From the NCBI RefSeq assembly GCF_026240945.1, contig NZ_JAPFPY010000001.1, positions 434,001 to 498,000 on the forward strand: a DNA stretch of 64,000 nt. The letters are read 5' to 3'. This document shows, one piece after another, positions 43,790 to 52,458 of this stretch. The position numbers and the translations under genes were made by a program. A model generated the notes under the pieces. The model had not been told where the DNA came from. It saw only the letters and a program-made list of their open reading frames with translations, and searched no databases. The DNA comes from Mycolicibacterium sp. J2. Lineage in GTDB: Bacteria > Actinomycetota > Actinomycetes > Mycobacteriales > Mycobacteriaceae. The first letter of the stretch is position 1. Each line of letters starts with the position of its first letter.

Positions 43790-44020
43790 CTACTCTGCGG
43801 CCTGCTGGCGGGCCTCGGCGGCGCTTTCGGCGGCCCGGGCGGCCTCGGCTTCGGCCTCCTTCTTGGCGGCGTCACGCGCGGCCTCGGCCTTGTCCTGCTG
43901 CGCCCGCCCCTCTTCGCGGAGGTCGTCGCTTCCGGTCACGATGCCGGCCACTTCCTTGGCCTTGCCCTTGACGTCTTCCACGACGCCCTTCACGGCCTCT
44001 TCGGGTCCACTGTCGCCCAT
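43790..44020 (-). CDS. CsbD family stress protein
   Basis: 76 aa from ATG 44020 with AGAGGA upstream. CsbD-type helical repeat with glycines (EEAVKGVVEDVKGKAKEVAGIVTGSDDLREEGRAQQDKAEA), then a very Ala/Glu/Lys-rich tail predicted to be a long helix. CsbD in Bacillus belongs to the sigma-B general stress regulon; here a near-perfect SigF-type promoter lies 37 bases upstream. Cytosolic; molecular role unknown. Confidence 0.9.
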   Translation of the reverse strand: MGDSGPEEAVKGVVEDVKGKAKEVAGIVTGSDDLREEGRAQQDKAEAARDAAKKEAEAEAARAAESAAEARQQAAE

Positions 44021-44057
44021 CACTTTTCCTCTCGGTCGGGGAACTCGTGCCCGCTTG

Positions 44058-44085
44058 ATACCCCGCGGGGGCACCGCCCCAAACC
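44058..44085 (-). promoter_or_regulatory. SigF-type promoter for csbD
   Basis: On the minus strand, GGTTT (44085-44081), 17-base spacer, GGGTAT (44063-44058). Exact consensus in both hexamer cores. Confidence 0.8.
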
Positions 44086-44127
44086 TGTTGTGGCTGACGT
44101 GTGGGCTGGTCACGGCCGTGTCGAGGG

Positions 44128-46266
44128 TCACGACGCCGCCGGCACCGCGCGCAACACCAGAATGGAGCGCGCCTCGACGGGTAACGTCTGCCCAGCGTCG
44201 ACCGGCTTGGCACCATCGGCGTGCACGGCATCCGCGGTGTAGAGGACCGGTTCCCACCGTTCGCCGAATTCGCCTGCGACAAGCGTGAATTCGATCGGCT
44301 CGTGATGCGCATTGAAGCACAACAGGAACGAATCATCGGTGATGCGCTGGCCGCGGGCGTCGCGATCGGGAATGCCGTTACCGTTGATGAACACCGCCAC
44401 CGACTTCCCGAATCCGCTGTCCCAGTCGTCATCGTCCATCTCGGTACCGTCGGGCCGCAACCAGGCGATATCGGGCAGCCCGCCGGCGGCGCGCTGCCGG
44501 ACGGGCCTGCCGTCGAAGAAACGCCTGCGGCGGAAGACCGGGTGGGCGCGGCGCAGCGCACCCACGCGGCGGGTGAACTCGATCAACTCCTGGTCGGCGT
44601 TGACCCAGTCGATCCAGGACAGTTCGTTGTCCTGGCAGTACACGTTGTTGTTGCCCTGTTGGGTGCGGCCCAGTTCGTCGCCGTGACAGATCATCGGCAC
44701 CCCCTGCGACAACAGCAAGGTGGCGAGCAGGTTGCGCTGTTGCCTGGCGCGGAGTTCGTTGACCGCCGGGTCGTCGGTCGGCCCTTCGGCGCCGCAGTTC
44801 CACGAGCGGTTGTGACTCTCGCCGTCGTTGTTGTCCTCGCCGTTGGCCTCGTTATGTTTCTCGTTGTACGACACCAGGTCTCGTAGGGTAAATCCGTCGT
44901 GCGCCGTGACGAAGTTGATCGACGCCACCGGCCGGCGCCCGGTGTGCTCGTAGAGATCTGCCGAGCCGGTCAGCCGCGAGGCGAACTCGTCGAGCGTGGC
45001 GGGCTCGCCACGCCAGTAGTCGCGGACGGTGTCGCGGTACTTGCCGTTCCACTCGGTCCACTGCGGCGGGAAGTTGCCGACCTGGTACCCACCCGGTCCG
45101 ATATCCCAAGGTTCTGCGATCAACTTGACCTGGCTGACCGTCGGATCTTGTTGGACCAGCTCGAAAAACGACGACAGCCGGTCCACGTCATAGAATTCCC
45201 GCGCCAGCGTGGCGGCCAGGTCGAACCGGAATCCGTCGACGTGCATCTCGGTAACCCAGTACCGCAGCGAGTCCATGATCAGTTGCAGGGCATGCGGATT
45301 GCGGACATTGAGACTGTTACCGGTGCCGGTGTAGTCCATGTAGTACCGCGCGTCGTCTTCGACCAGGCGGTAGTAAGCCGAGTTGTCGATACCGCGGAAA
45401 CTGATCGTCGGCCCCAGATGATTCCCTTCCGCCGTGTGGTTGTAGACGACGTCCAGGATCACCTCGATATCCGCCTCGTGCAGCGCACGCACCATCGCCT
45501 TGAACTCCTGCACCTGCCCACCGGGCGTGGTGTTGGAGCTGTACTTGCCGTCCGGGGCGAAGAAACCGATGGTGTTGTAACCCCAGTAGTTCGACAGTCC
45601 TTTGTCGATCAGCGTCGAGTCGTTGGCGAAATGGTGCACCGGCATCAGTTCGATGGCGTTGACCCCCAACGATTTCAGATGATCGATGATCACCGGGTGA
45701 CCGACACCGGCATAGGTGCCGCGCATCTGCTCAGGGATGTCGGGATGGGTCTGGGTCAAGCCCTTGACGTGCGCCTCGTAGATGACCGTATCGGCGTATT
45801 CGTGCCCGGGGCGCCGGTCCATGGCCCAGTCGAAGTACGGGTTGATCACCACCGACTTGGGCATGCTCGCCGCGGAGTCGTCGTCGTTGCGGCTGTCCGG
45901 GTCGCCGAAGTTGTAACCGAACAGGGTTTGATCCCAGTGGAATTGGCCGTCGATCGCCTTCGCGTACGGGTCGACCAGAAGCTTGTTGGGATTGCAGCGC
46001 TGCCCGTTGGCGGGGTCGTAGGGCCCGTGGATGCGGTAGCCGTACCGCTGCCCGGGTTCGACGTTGGGCACCAGACCGTGCCAGACGAAGGCATCCACCT
46101 CCGGCAGGGTGACCCGCGTCTCGGTGCCGTCGGCGTCGAACAGGCAGAGCTCCACCCGTTCGGCCACCTCGGAGTACACCGAGAAGTTGGTGCCATAACC
46201 GTCGTAGGTGGCGCCCAATGGATACGCTTTGCCCGGCCAGATTTCTACAGCATCGGATTGCGTCAT
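44128..46266 (-). CDS. glgX: Glycogen debranching enzyme GlgX (isoamylase type)
   Basis: 712 aa from ATG 46266. N-terminal CBM48-like domain (YPLGATYDGYGTNFSVYSEVAERVELCLFD), then a GH13 barrel. Catalytic segments are DGFRFDLAATLAREF (Asp nucleophile), AEPWDIGPGGYQVG (Glu acid/base) and FVTAHDGFTLRDLVSYNEKHNEANGE (Asp). It cleaves alpha-1,6 branches of glycogen or alpha-glucan. The trehalose genes treY/treZ are not beside it. A consensus SigF-type promoter ends only 9 bases before the start, so transcription may begin at or next to the ATG. Confidence 0.93.
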   Translation of the reverse strand: MTQSDAVEIWPGKAYPLGATYDGYGTNFSVYSEVAERVELCLFDADGTETRVTLPEVDAFVWHGLVPNVEPGQRYGYRIHGPYDPANGQRCNPNKLLVDPYAKAIDGQFHWDQTLFGYNFGDPDSRNDDDSAASMPKSVVINPYFDWAMDRRPGHEYADTVIYEAHVKGLTQTHPDIPEQMRGTYAGVGHPVIIDHLKSLGVNAIELMPVHHFANDSTLIDKGLSNYWGYNTIGFFAPDGKYSSNTTPGGQVQEFKAMVRALHEADIEVILDVVYNHTAEGNHLGPTISFRGIDNSAYYRLVEDDARYYMDYTGTGNSLNVRNPHALQLIMDSLRYWVTEMHVDGFRFDLAATLAREFYDVDRLSSFFELVQQDPTVSQVKLIAEPWDIGPGGYQVGNFPPQWTEWNGKYRDTVRDYWRGEPATLDEFASRLTGSADLYEHTGRRPVASINFVTAHDGFTLRDLVSYNEKHNEANGEDNNDGESHNRSWNCGAEGPTDDPAVNELRARQQRNLLATLLLSQGVPMICHGDELGRTQQGNNNVYCQDNELSWIDWVNADQELIEFTRRVGALRRAHPVFRRRRFFDGRPVRQRAAGGLPDIAWLRPDGTEMDDDDWDSGFGKSVAVFINGNGIPDRDARGQRITDDSFLLCFNAHHEPIEFTLVAGEFGERWEPVLYTADAVHADGAKPVDAGQTLPVEARSILVLRAVPAAS

Positions 46267-46275
46267 CAGCCGTTT

Positions 46276-46301
46276 ATACCCCCGGCAGGTACGCCGGAAA
46301 C
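46276..46301 (-). promoter_or_regulatory. SigF-type promoter for glgX (possibly leaderless)
   Basis: GTTT (46301-46298), 16-base spacer, GGGTAT (46281-46276) on the minus strand. Nine bases separate the -10 from the ATG, the spacing expected for a leaderless transcript. Confidence 0.75.
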
Positions 46302-46632
46302 GTGCCGCAACGACACGTAACCCTACTGAAACAGGCGTCGGCGCCCGATCGAATTAGCCTGCGGGACAGCACTATTGATACCTCCGTAGCCCTACGGTCA
46401 CATTTGACATTCCACGCTCCTGCGCTTTATGAGAATCCGTCGACAACGATTGTGTGGACCGGACTGCTGACGTAGTGTCAAGGCAGGTTGAGTTCACAGC
46501 CGCCTGCGGGACGTTCCACGATGACGCGGAGGCTGCCACCGTGTCGCGTCACAGTTTTCTGGCATCGCCGACTGCGTTGTCCGCGTCGTCACCGCAGGTC
46601 GAATACACGCTATTCCGACTGATGGAGTCACC
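46302..46632. other. Intergenic region between glgX and the STAS gene
   Basis: 331 bases with no convincing gene. Contains a small palindrome CCGTAG-CC-CTACGG (46384-46397) and a weak SigF-like match on the plus strand, GGTTG (46486-46490), 17 bases, GGGACG (46508-46513), which could serve the STAS gene 120 bases further on. Short open frames here lack ribosome sites and homology patterns. Confidence 0.5.
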
Positions 46633-47052
46633 ATGATAACCGCATCCCCCGCTGCACCTCTTCCCGCCCAGGACAACACGCTCGCCACATTCTCCACCAG
46701 CTGGCTGGAGCCGTCGACCGTCGCCGTCAGTGTGCACGGTGAGGTGGATGCCGCCAACGCCGGCGAGTTCATCCGTTGCGTATTGGCGCTGCTGCCGTCC
46801 ACCGAACGCCTGATTCTCGACCTCAGCGCTGTCCGATTCTTCGGCACCGCCGGCTTCTCGGCGCTGCACACCCTCGGTGTGCAGGCCGCCGGCCGCGGTG
46901 TGAGTTGGGCGTTGATCCCCAGTCGGGAGGTCACCCGGTTGCTCGGTATCTGCGACCCCGAATCGGCACTGCCCAACCACGACACTCTGAGCGGCGCGTT
47001 GGCCGGAGTGCGTCGCGGGGCGCCCCGCTTTCCCCGCCTGGTGCGCGGCTGA
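46633..47052 (+). CDS. STAS-domain anti-anti-sigma-like protein (Thr at the switch site)
   Basis: 139 aa. STAS core at ~25-115 (VAVSVHGEVDAANAGEFIRCVLALLPSTERLILDLSAVRFFGTAGFSALHTLG). At the position of the phosphorylated Ser of SpoIIAA/RsbV (D-S-S/T-G) it has GTAG, so Thr72 may be the site. The C-terminal tail is basic and disordered. Probable partner of an RsbW-type kinase, such as the one at 48744-49220. Confidence 0.88.
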   Translation: MITASPAAPLPAQDNTLATFSTSWLEPSTVAVSVHGEVDAANAGEFIRCVLALLPSTERLILDLSAVRFFGTAGFSALHTLGVQAAGRGVSWALIPSREVTRLLGICDPESALPNHDTLSGALAGVRRGAPRFPRLVRG

Positions 47053-47241
47053 GCGCCGGCCAGTCAGCGAGTACCGCTCGGTCCGCCCCCTGGCCGACGC
47101 GGCTGTAGAGCCAGCAGCGGCACGTAGCCGCCCGGCACCGGGAGTGCAGGGTGGCCCGGGCGCAGGAACGCCAGTGCAGAGTTGAGCACATCCCGAAAAG
47201 CCATAGCGGAGTTGATACCCACTCCGGGGCGAAAATAACCC

Positions 47242-47268
47242 GTTTCGAACGCACCCTTCGATGGGTAC
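47242..47268 (+). promoter_or_regulatory. SigF-type promoter for the 30-aa zinc protein
   Basis: GTTT (47242-47245), 17-base spacer, GGGTAC (47263-47268), 47 bases upstream of the GTG at 47316. One base off the -10 consensus. Confidence 0.7.
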
Positions 47269-47315
47269 AGAAGCGGCGTCCGGCGCCGTCGGCGCCGCTC
47301 AATCTGGAGGTGTCC

Positions 47316-47408
47316 GTGATCCCGTTCATCTGCCCCACTTGTGGCCACATCGACATCGATGCCGCGGAATGCGGCTCCTGCCCTGACGGCGACAACCTGC
47401 TCGGGTGA
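47316..47408 (+). CDS. 30-aa cysteine-rich (zinc-ribbon-like) micro-protein
   Basis: GTG 47316 preceded by an ideal GGAGG five bases upstream. The product, starting VIPFICPTCGHIDIDAAECGS, contains CPTCGH and CGSC, a CxxC...CxxC arrangement able to hold one zinc. The frame is open further upstream (to 47151), but the ribosome site and the SigF-type promoter at 47242-47268 fix this start. Function unknown; a stress-induced micro-protein is inferred. Confidence 0.6.
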   Translation: MIPFICPTCGHIDIDAAECGSCPDGDNLLG

Positions 47409-47445
47409 GCACGTCCTTTCGGTCGCCGGCGATCCCTGCCCGCGG

Positions 47446-47472
47446 GGTTTAACACCCCATGCAACTGGGAAT
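47446..47472 (+). promoter_or_regulatory. SigF-type promoter for the methyltransferase
   Basis: GGTTT (47446-47450), 16-base spacer, GGGAAT (47467-47472), 63 bases before the ATG at 47536. One -10 deviation. Confidence 0.65.
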
Positions 47473-47535
47473 TAACAGCCGTCCGCAACGACCGGCCGAC
47501 CGCTGGCCGCCTTGCTTTGCCCCCGGAAGGATGCC

Positions 47536-48240
47536 ATGACCGTCACCGCCGATGGCCTCACCCAGCCTGCGCCTGCCAGGTCATTGCCCGATATCGGCTC
47601 CGACGTCTACCAACCGCAACATGATTCCTATCTCTTGATCGAGGCGATGATGTCCATCGCGCCGCCCGAAGGAGTCTCGGTTGCCGACCTGTGCACCGGC
47701 TCGGGTGTGGTGGCGCTGGCCGCGGCGGCCGCCGGCGCGTATTCGGTCAGCGCGTTCGACCGCTCCCCCGCGGCCGTCGAATGTGCGCGCACGCAGGCAC
47801 TGGCCGCCGGCGCCGACATCGAGGTGTTCGAAGGAGCTTGGACCCGGGCGGTCGCAACCGGACCGTATGACCTGGTGCTGTGCAATCCGCCCTACGTGCC
47901 GGCGCCACCGGACCTGGCCTCGTCGGAGGTGCCCGGCCCCGCGCTGGCGGTCAACGCCGGCCGCGACGGCCGCCAGGTGCTCGATCCGCTGTGCGCCGCC
48001 GCGCCGGCGCTGCTGCGGCGGCACGGCACCCTGCTGATCGTGCAGTCGGAACTGGCGGATATCCCTCGCACGGTCAATACCCTGACAGCCAACGGCTTGC
48101 GCAGTTCGGTGTTGGCACAAAAGCGCATTCCGTTCGGGCCGGTGCTGCACAGCCGCGCCCGGTGGCTGGAGGAGACCGGGCTGCTACCGGTCGGCAAGCG
48201 CATCGAGACGTTGGCCGTCATCGCCGCGGTCAAACCGTGA
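47536..48240 (+). CDS. HemK-like N5-glutamine / small-molecule methyltransferase
   Basis: 234 aa from ATG 47536 (GGAAGGA upstream). SAM motif I VADLCTGSGVVALAAAAAG (~50-68) and the signature LVLCNPPYVPAPPDL (~116-130), the NPPY of HemK/PrmC and RNA/protein amino-group methyltransferases. Members of this branch occur widely in mycobacteria without an assigned substrate. A SigF-type promoter precedes it, making it part of the stress block. Confidence 0.88.
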   Translation: MTVTADGLTQPAPARSLPDIGSDVYQPQHDSYLLIEAMMSIAPPEGVSVADLCTGSGVVALAAAAAGAYSVSAFDRSPAAVECARTQALAAGADIEVFEGAWTRAVATGPYDLVLCNPPYVPAPPDLASSEVPGPALAVNAGRDGRQVLDPLCAAAPALLRRHGTLLIVQSELADIPRTVNTLTANGLRSSVLAQKRIPFGPVLHSRARWLEETGLLPVGKRIETLAVIAAVKP

Positions 48241-48333
48241 TCGATCGCTGCCCGAGGCTGCGGCAAGAAGTCCGACGCCCGTCGTTAGACTTTGGCAACT
48301 GCCGGAGTAGCGAAGAACACGTCGGAGGTGGCG

Positions 48334-48711
48334 ATGACTGACCAGCCGGAGCAGGGTGCCGCTGGCGCACCCAGCTGCACGGTCGAGGAAAAGCGGATCG
48401 GAGAGGTCAGCGTGATCTCGGTGACCGGAACGCTCGACATGCTCACCGCGCCACGTCTGGAAGCCGCGATCTCGGCGGCGTCGGCCACCACGCCGCAGGC
48501 CGTGGTGGTGGACCTGGGAGCGGTCGACTTCCTGGCTTCTGCCGGGATGGGTCTTCTGGTGGCCGCACACGGCGATCTCACGCCGGACGTGCGCTTCGCC
48601 GTGGTGGCAGACGGGCCCGCAACCAGCCGGCCGCTCAAGCTCGTCGGGATCACCGACGTCGTCGACGTTTTCGCCACACTCGACGAAGCGCTCGACGCAC
48701 TCGCGACGTAA
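48334..48711 (+). CDS. STAS-domain anti-anti-sigma factor (Ser at the switch site)
   Basis: 125 aa from ATG 48334 with GGAGG upstream. STAS core: VISVTGTLDMLTAPRLEAAI... VVVDLGAVDFLASAGMGLLVAAHGDL. The phospho-acceptor position is Ser69 in ASAG. Directly followed (32 bases) by the RsbW-like kinase gene, so the two are probably a cognate switch pair: dephosphorylated STAS binds the kinase and frees the sigma factor. A weak GTTA-N16-GGAGTA promoter match lies at 48284-48309. Confidence 0.92.
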   Translation: MTDQPEQGAAGAPSCTVEEKRIGEVSVISVTGTLDMLTAPRLEAAISAASATTPQAVVVDLGAVDFLASAGMGLLVAAHGDLTPDVRFAVVADGPATSRPLKLVGITDVVDVFATLDEALDALAT

Positions 48712-48743
48712 CACGGACGACAATCGGGAAAACCGCAGCCGAC

Positions 48744-49220
48744 ATGGTAGACGCAACGCAATCAGGCACCCGCTTTACGCGAATCGGCGTAACCGCGGCG
48801 CCCGAGCGTGCAGCCGTTCTCCGGCATGAGTTTTCCGAGTGGCTGCGCGGCAACTTCACGCTCGACCCGACCAAGGCAAGCGATATCGTGCTGGCTGTCA
48901 ACGAGGCGCTGGCGAACGCCGCCGAATTCGCCTACGTGAACGTCGATCAGCCCGGCCAGATGCACCTCACGGCCGACCACGACCGCCAGCTGGGCATACT
49001 GACCGTCACGGTCTCCGACGAGGGATCGTGGCGAACCAAGGACCCCACGGTCACCGATCCCGCTCGGGGTCGTGGAATTCCGTTGATGCACGCGCTGTCC
49101 GACCGCGCGACCATCGACACCACACCGACCGGCACCCAGGTCTGCATGCAGTGGGACGGCATCGGCGTGGTTCCCGGCGGCCCGTCCGAAGTTCAGAACT
49201 GCGGCAGCCGGACCACCTGA
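48744..49220 (+). CDS. RsbW-like anti-sigma factor / serine kinase (GHKL ATPase)
   Basis: 158 aa. HATPase_c fold: N-box DIVLAVNEALANAAEFAYVN (Glu and Asn for ATP-Mg), G1 VTVSDEGSWR, G2 region GRGIPLMHALSD. Lacks a dimerisation His domain, as in RsbW/SpoIIAB. It would phosphorylate the adjacent STAS protein and bind a sigma factor, perhaps SigF, whose gene is not in this window. Its 3' end overlaps the convergent receiver gene by 28 bases. Confidence 0.9.
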   Translation: MVDATQSGTRFTRIGVTAAPERAAVLRHEFSEWLRGNFTLDPTKASDIVLAVNEALANAAEFAYVNVDQPGQMHLTADHDRQLGILTVTVSDEGSWRTKDPTVTDPARGRGIPLMHALSDRATIDTTPTGTQVCMQWDGIGVVPGGPSEVQNCGSRTT

Positions 49221-49639
49221 ACGAAGAACTCGTCGATCTGGCGGACGGCGTTCATGAACTGGTCGAGGTCCACAGGTTTGGTGACATACGCGTTGGCGTG
49301 CAGCTTGTAGCTACGCAGGATGTCCTCCTCCGCCGACGACGTGGTGAGCACCACGACCGGAATATGGCACAACTCGGCATCGGACTTGACCTTCTCCAGC
49401 AGTTGGCGTCCGTCGTACTTGGGCAGATTCAGGTCGAGCAGAATCAGGTCGGGTCTCGGAGCGTCGGCGTACGGGCCACGCCGGTACAGAAAGTCCAGGC
49501 CCTCCTCGCCGTCGTGCGCCACGTGCAACGTGTTCTTGATCTTGTTGTGTTCGAAGGCTTCTCGGGTGATCAGCTCATCGCCGGGATCGTCCTCGACCAA
49601 CAGGATGTCGATTGCTCTACCTTCTTCGGGCAGGTTCAT
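49193..49639 (-). CDS. Stand-alone response regulator (Rcp1-like receiver)
   Basis: 148 aa, a receiver domain only: acidic VEDDPGDELITREAF, phospho-Asp in DLILLDLNLPKYDG (~65-70), VLTTSSAEEDI and VTKPVDLDQFMNAV. No output domain, as in Rcp1 partners of phytochrome-type kinases. Its ATG overlaps the stop of the histidine-kinase gene (ATGA), so it is the third gene of a coupled signalling operon. Confidence 0.95.
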   Translation of the reverse strand: MNLPEEGRAIDILLVEDDPGDELITREAFEHNKIKNTLHVAHDGEEGLDFLYRRGPYADAPRPDLILLDLNLPKYDGRQLLEKVKSDAELCHIPVVVLTTSSAEEDILRSYKLHANAYVTKPVDLDQFMNAVRQIDEFFVQVVRLPQF

Positions 49640-51213
49640 GCGCGATTTCCTTCCGTGACACCGACCGGGACGGCGTTCGGTTCTGTGGTGGGGGTGACGG
49701 GCAGCGTGAAGACGAAGCGGGTGCCGTCGGTGTATGACGTGTCGATCCAGATGGTGCCGCCGTGGTGCTCGACGATCTTCTTACACAGCGCCAGTCCGAT
49801 GCCGGTGCCGCTGTAGGCATCCCGGCCGTGAAGGCGCTGGAAGATGACGAAGACCTTGTCCACGAACTCTTCGCCGATTCCGATGCCGTTGTCCGACACC
49901 GTGAAGACCCAGTGTTCCGCGTCGGGGCCGCTGCCCTGACGGCAATCGATCACGATCCGGGGCGCCACACCGTCACGTCGGAACTTCACGGCATTACCGA
50001 TCAGGTTCTGCCACAACATCACCAGCAGTGTCGGGTCACCGTCGATCGACGGCAGCGGTGCCGGCGGGCGGATCAGTTCAGCTCCGGATTCGGCGACGCT
50101 CACCGAGAGATTCTTCACCGCGGCATCCAGCGTGGCATCGAGGTCGACCTCGGCGTGCGTGGCGTTCAGCCGCCCGACGCGGGAGAAGGTGAGCAGGTCG
50201 TTGATGAGCACCTGCATGCGCTTGGCACCGTCCACGGCGAAGTTGATGTATTCGATACCGCGGTCATCGAGCTTGTCGCCGTAGCGTTTCTCCAGCAGTT
50301 GGCAGAACGACGCGACCTTGCGCAACGGCTCCTGGAGGTCATGGGACGCGACGTAGGCGAACTGTTCCAACTCGGCGTTGGACCGTCGCAACTCTTCGGT
50401 TTGTTCGTCGAGGGCGGCCCGGTCCGATTCGGACGACGCCAGCTCCTCGACGATCCGCTGGCGCATATTCTCGACATCGGTCGCAATCGCCCTGATGTCC
50501 TTCGGTCCGCGTACGACGATGCGTTCGGCGAAGTTGCCCTCGGTGATGCGCCGGCACGACGCGGCGAGCAGGTCCAGCGGCCTGGTGACGGCCTTGCGCA
50601 CCACCACCGCCAGCAGCGCGCCCATCACGAGGAAGGCAATCACCATCGCGACCAGCACGCCGTCGCGCCAGTTGCGGACCCAGTCCAGCTCGTCGATGGC
50701 CGCACTGCGAGCTTGCGCCAGATCTGCGTTCTGCACGTCGAAAAGTGCACGAAGTCCGTCGAATTCGGCCTTGCCCCGTTCGGCGGTGCCGCCGTCGAGC
50801 ACGGCGGGACGGCCCGGGGTGACACTGGCGATCAGGGGCTCGGCATAACCGGCGCGCCACACCGCGGCCGCATGTTCTATCGCGTCGAGATCGCCGATGA
50901 GGTCACTGCGGCCGGCCAGGTAGTCCCGGATGTTCTGCGCCGCAGCGGCTTCGGTGCGCTGCCCCGCCTGGTAGGGATTCAGGAACTGCCGATCGGCGGC
51001 GATCGCGTATCCGCGCACCGCGGTTTCCTGATCCCGCAGGGCCGCCTGAAGTTCGTACGCAGCCACTCGGGCGGGCTGGATGTGGTCGATCAAGTCGCCG
51101 GCGACCTCGTCGGTCCGGCTCATCAGCACCGCACCGGCCACCGCTCCGGAGAGCACCACCAACCCCATCACCGACAGCACCAGGTTCTGCCAGCCTTGTA
51201 CGGTCAGTTTCAT
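49636..51213 (-). CDS. CHASE3/HAMP histidine kinase
   Basis: 525 aa. TM1 at ~10-30, extracytoplasmic CHASE3-type helical sensor (~35-180: ELQAALRDQETAVRGYAIAADRQFLNPY), TM2 ~187-210, HAMP, coiled coil, HisKA FAYVASHDLQEPLRKVASF (phospho-His ~290), then HATPase with N-box MLWQNLIGNAVKF and G1 VSDNGIGIGEEF. The SHDLQEPLR box belongs to the phytochrome-like kinase group whose partners are Rcp1-type receivers. It overlaps both neighbours by four bases. Probably senses envelope, redox or osmotic cues. Confidence 0.95.
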   Translation of the reverse strand: MKLTVQGWQNLVLSVMGLVVLSGAVAGAVLMSRTDEVAGDLIDHIQPARVAAYELQAALRDQETAVRGYAIAADRQFLNPYQAGQRTEAAAAQNIRDYLAGRSDLIGDLDAIEHAAAVWRAGYAEPLIASVTPGRPAVLDGGTAERGKAEFDGLRALFDVQNADLAQARSAAIDELDWVRNWRDGVLVAMVIAFLVMGALLAVVVRKAVTRPLDLLAASCRRITEGNFAERIVVRGPKDIRAIATDVENMRQRIVEELASSESDRAALDEQTEELRRSNAELEQFAYVASHDLQEPLRKVASFCQLLEKRYGDKLDDRGIEYINFAVDGAKRMQVLINDLLTFSRVGRLNATHAEVDLDATLDAAVKNLSVSVAESGAELIRPPAPLPSIDGDPTLLVMLWQNLIGNAVKFRRDGVAPRIVIDCRQGSGPDAEHWVFTVSDNGIGIGEEFVDKVFVIFQRLHGRDAYSGTGIGLALCKKIVEHHGGTIWIDTSYTDGTRFVFTLPVTPTTEPNAVPVGVTEGNRA

Positions 51214-52445
51214 CGGGTCGGCCCGGCCTGACGGTCATCCCGCTGGACCCGGATCACAGCGATGTCGTCGGTGAGACCGCCGTGCGGCCGGGCCCGCGCA
51301 TCGGCTTGACTGATGAGTGCGTGCACGAAGTCCGGCCCGGGCAGGTCGGCCACCGAGCGCGCCAGCGCCAGCAGACCGTCTTCCCCGAGTCGTTCCTCCC
51401 CGCTGCCGGCATGCCCTTCGAACAACCCGTCGGTGAGCAGCAGCAGACCATGATCGTTCGGTAGTTGCAGGCGGCTGACCGGCCACTCGGAGGCGCCGAG
51501 TCCCAACGCCGGGCCGGCCGGCGGTTCGAGCCATTCCACGGTGCCCGGGCCGTGCAACAGCGCGCCCGGGTGCCCGGCCCGCACCACATCGAAGACGCCG
51601 GTATCCGGTTCCAGTGCGACACTGAGCAGCGTGGCGAACGTACCGCGGCCCGGGCGCTCGGTCATCAGGATGCGGTCCAGCTGACGCATGCGATCGTTGC
51701 CCCGCAGACCGGCGAAGGTCAGCGCACGCCACCCGATGCGCAATGCCACGCCGAGGGCGGCTTCGTCGGGGCCGTGCCCGGAGACGTCGCCGATCATGAC
51801 GTGCACCGTGCGGTCCGAGGTCTGGACCACGTCGAAGAAGTCGCCGCCGAGCAGCGCCTCGCGCCGGCTCGGCAGGGATTGCGCGACGATACTGACGCCG
51901 GGCTCGTCGTGCAGCAGCGGCAACGGCAACAACCCGCGTTCCAGCCGCGCGTTCTCGGCCGCGCGCAGCCGGGTGGCGTGCAAGTCGACCGCGGTGAGCT
52001 CGGCGCGCTTGCGCTCGATGGCGTAGAGCACTGCCCGACGCAGGGTGTCCGGCTCGACGCGCCCCTTGACCAGGTAATCCTGCGCACCGGATGCCACCGC
52101 GGAGATACCGAAGTGCTCATCGTTGAGGCCGGTCAGCACGATGATCGGAATGGTGGGGTCGAGTTTGCCCATCCGGTGCAGCGCGTCGATACCGTCGGCA
52201 TCGGGAAGATTCAGATCCAACAACACGCAGTCCGGGCGGGCGGCTGCCAGCTTGCTCTCGGTGTCCGACATCGAATGTGCCCAGACGAAGTCGATGTTCG
52301 CGGCGGTATCGGCAATCAGCTCTTCGACCAGCAAGGCATCGGCGCGGTCGTCTTCGACCAGCAACAACGACAGCCGGGCACCGGGTAGTTCGGTGGCGCC
52401 GGCAACCGGTGCCGGCACGAGTGGCCGATCTGATGGGGCGCGCAT
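51210..52445 (-). CDS. Receiver-PP2C fusion: response-regulated serine phosphatase (RsbU/RsbP type)
   Basis: 411 aa. Residues ~25-145: receiver with phospho-Asp in DCVLLDLNLPDADG and lysine in YLVKGRVE. Residues ~190-405: PP2C/SpoIIE phosphatase with metal-binding GGDFFDVV, IGDVSGHGPDEA, LLLLTDGLFEGH and GGLTDDIAVI. Phosphorylation of the receiver should switch on dephosphorylation of STAS proteins, such as the two encoded at 46.6 and 48.3 kb. First gene of the operon; the stop overlaps the kinase start (ATGA). Confidence 0.95.
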   Translation of the reverse strand: MRAPSDRPLVPAPVAGATELPGARLSLLLVEDDRADALLVEELIADTAANIDFVWAHSMSDTESKLAAARPDCVLLDLNLPDADGIDALHRMGKLDPTIPIIVLTGLNDEHFGISAVASGAQDYLVKGRVEPDTLRRAVLYAIERKRAELTAVDLHATRLRAAENARLERGLLPLPLLHDEPGVSIVAQSLPSRREALLGGDFFDVVQTSDRTVHVMIGDVSGHGPDEAALGVALRIGWRALTFAGLRGNDRMRQLDRILMTERPGRGTFATLLSVALEPDTGVFDVVRAGHPGALLHGPGTVEWLEPPAGPALGLGASEWPVSRLQLPNDHGLLLLTDGLFEGHAGSGEERLGEDGLLALARSVADLPGPDFVHALISQADARARPHGGLTDDIAVIRVQRDDRQAGPTR

Positions 52446-52458
52446 GGATGATCACGTC

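Noticed and set aside
44899..46320. 473-codon plus-strand frame
   Set aside because: Antisense to glgX, no recognisable motifs.
49762..51231. 489-codon plus-strand frame
   Set aside because: Antisense to the histidine kinase with its clear H, N and G boxes.
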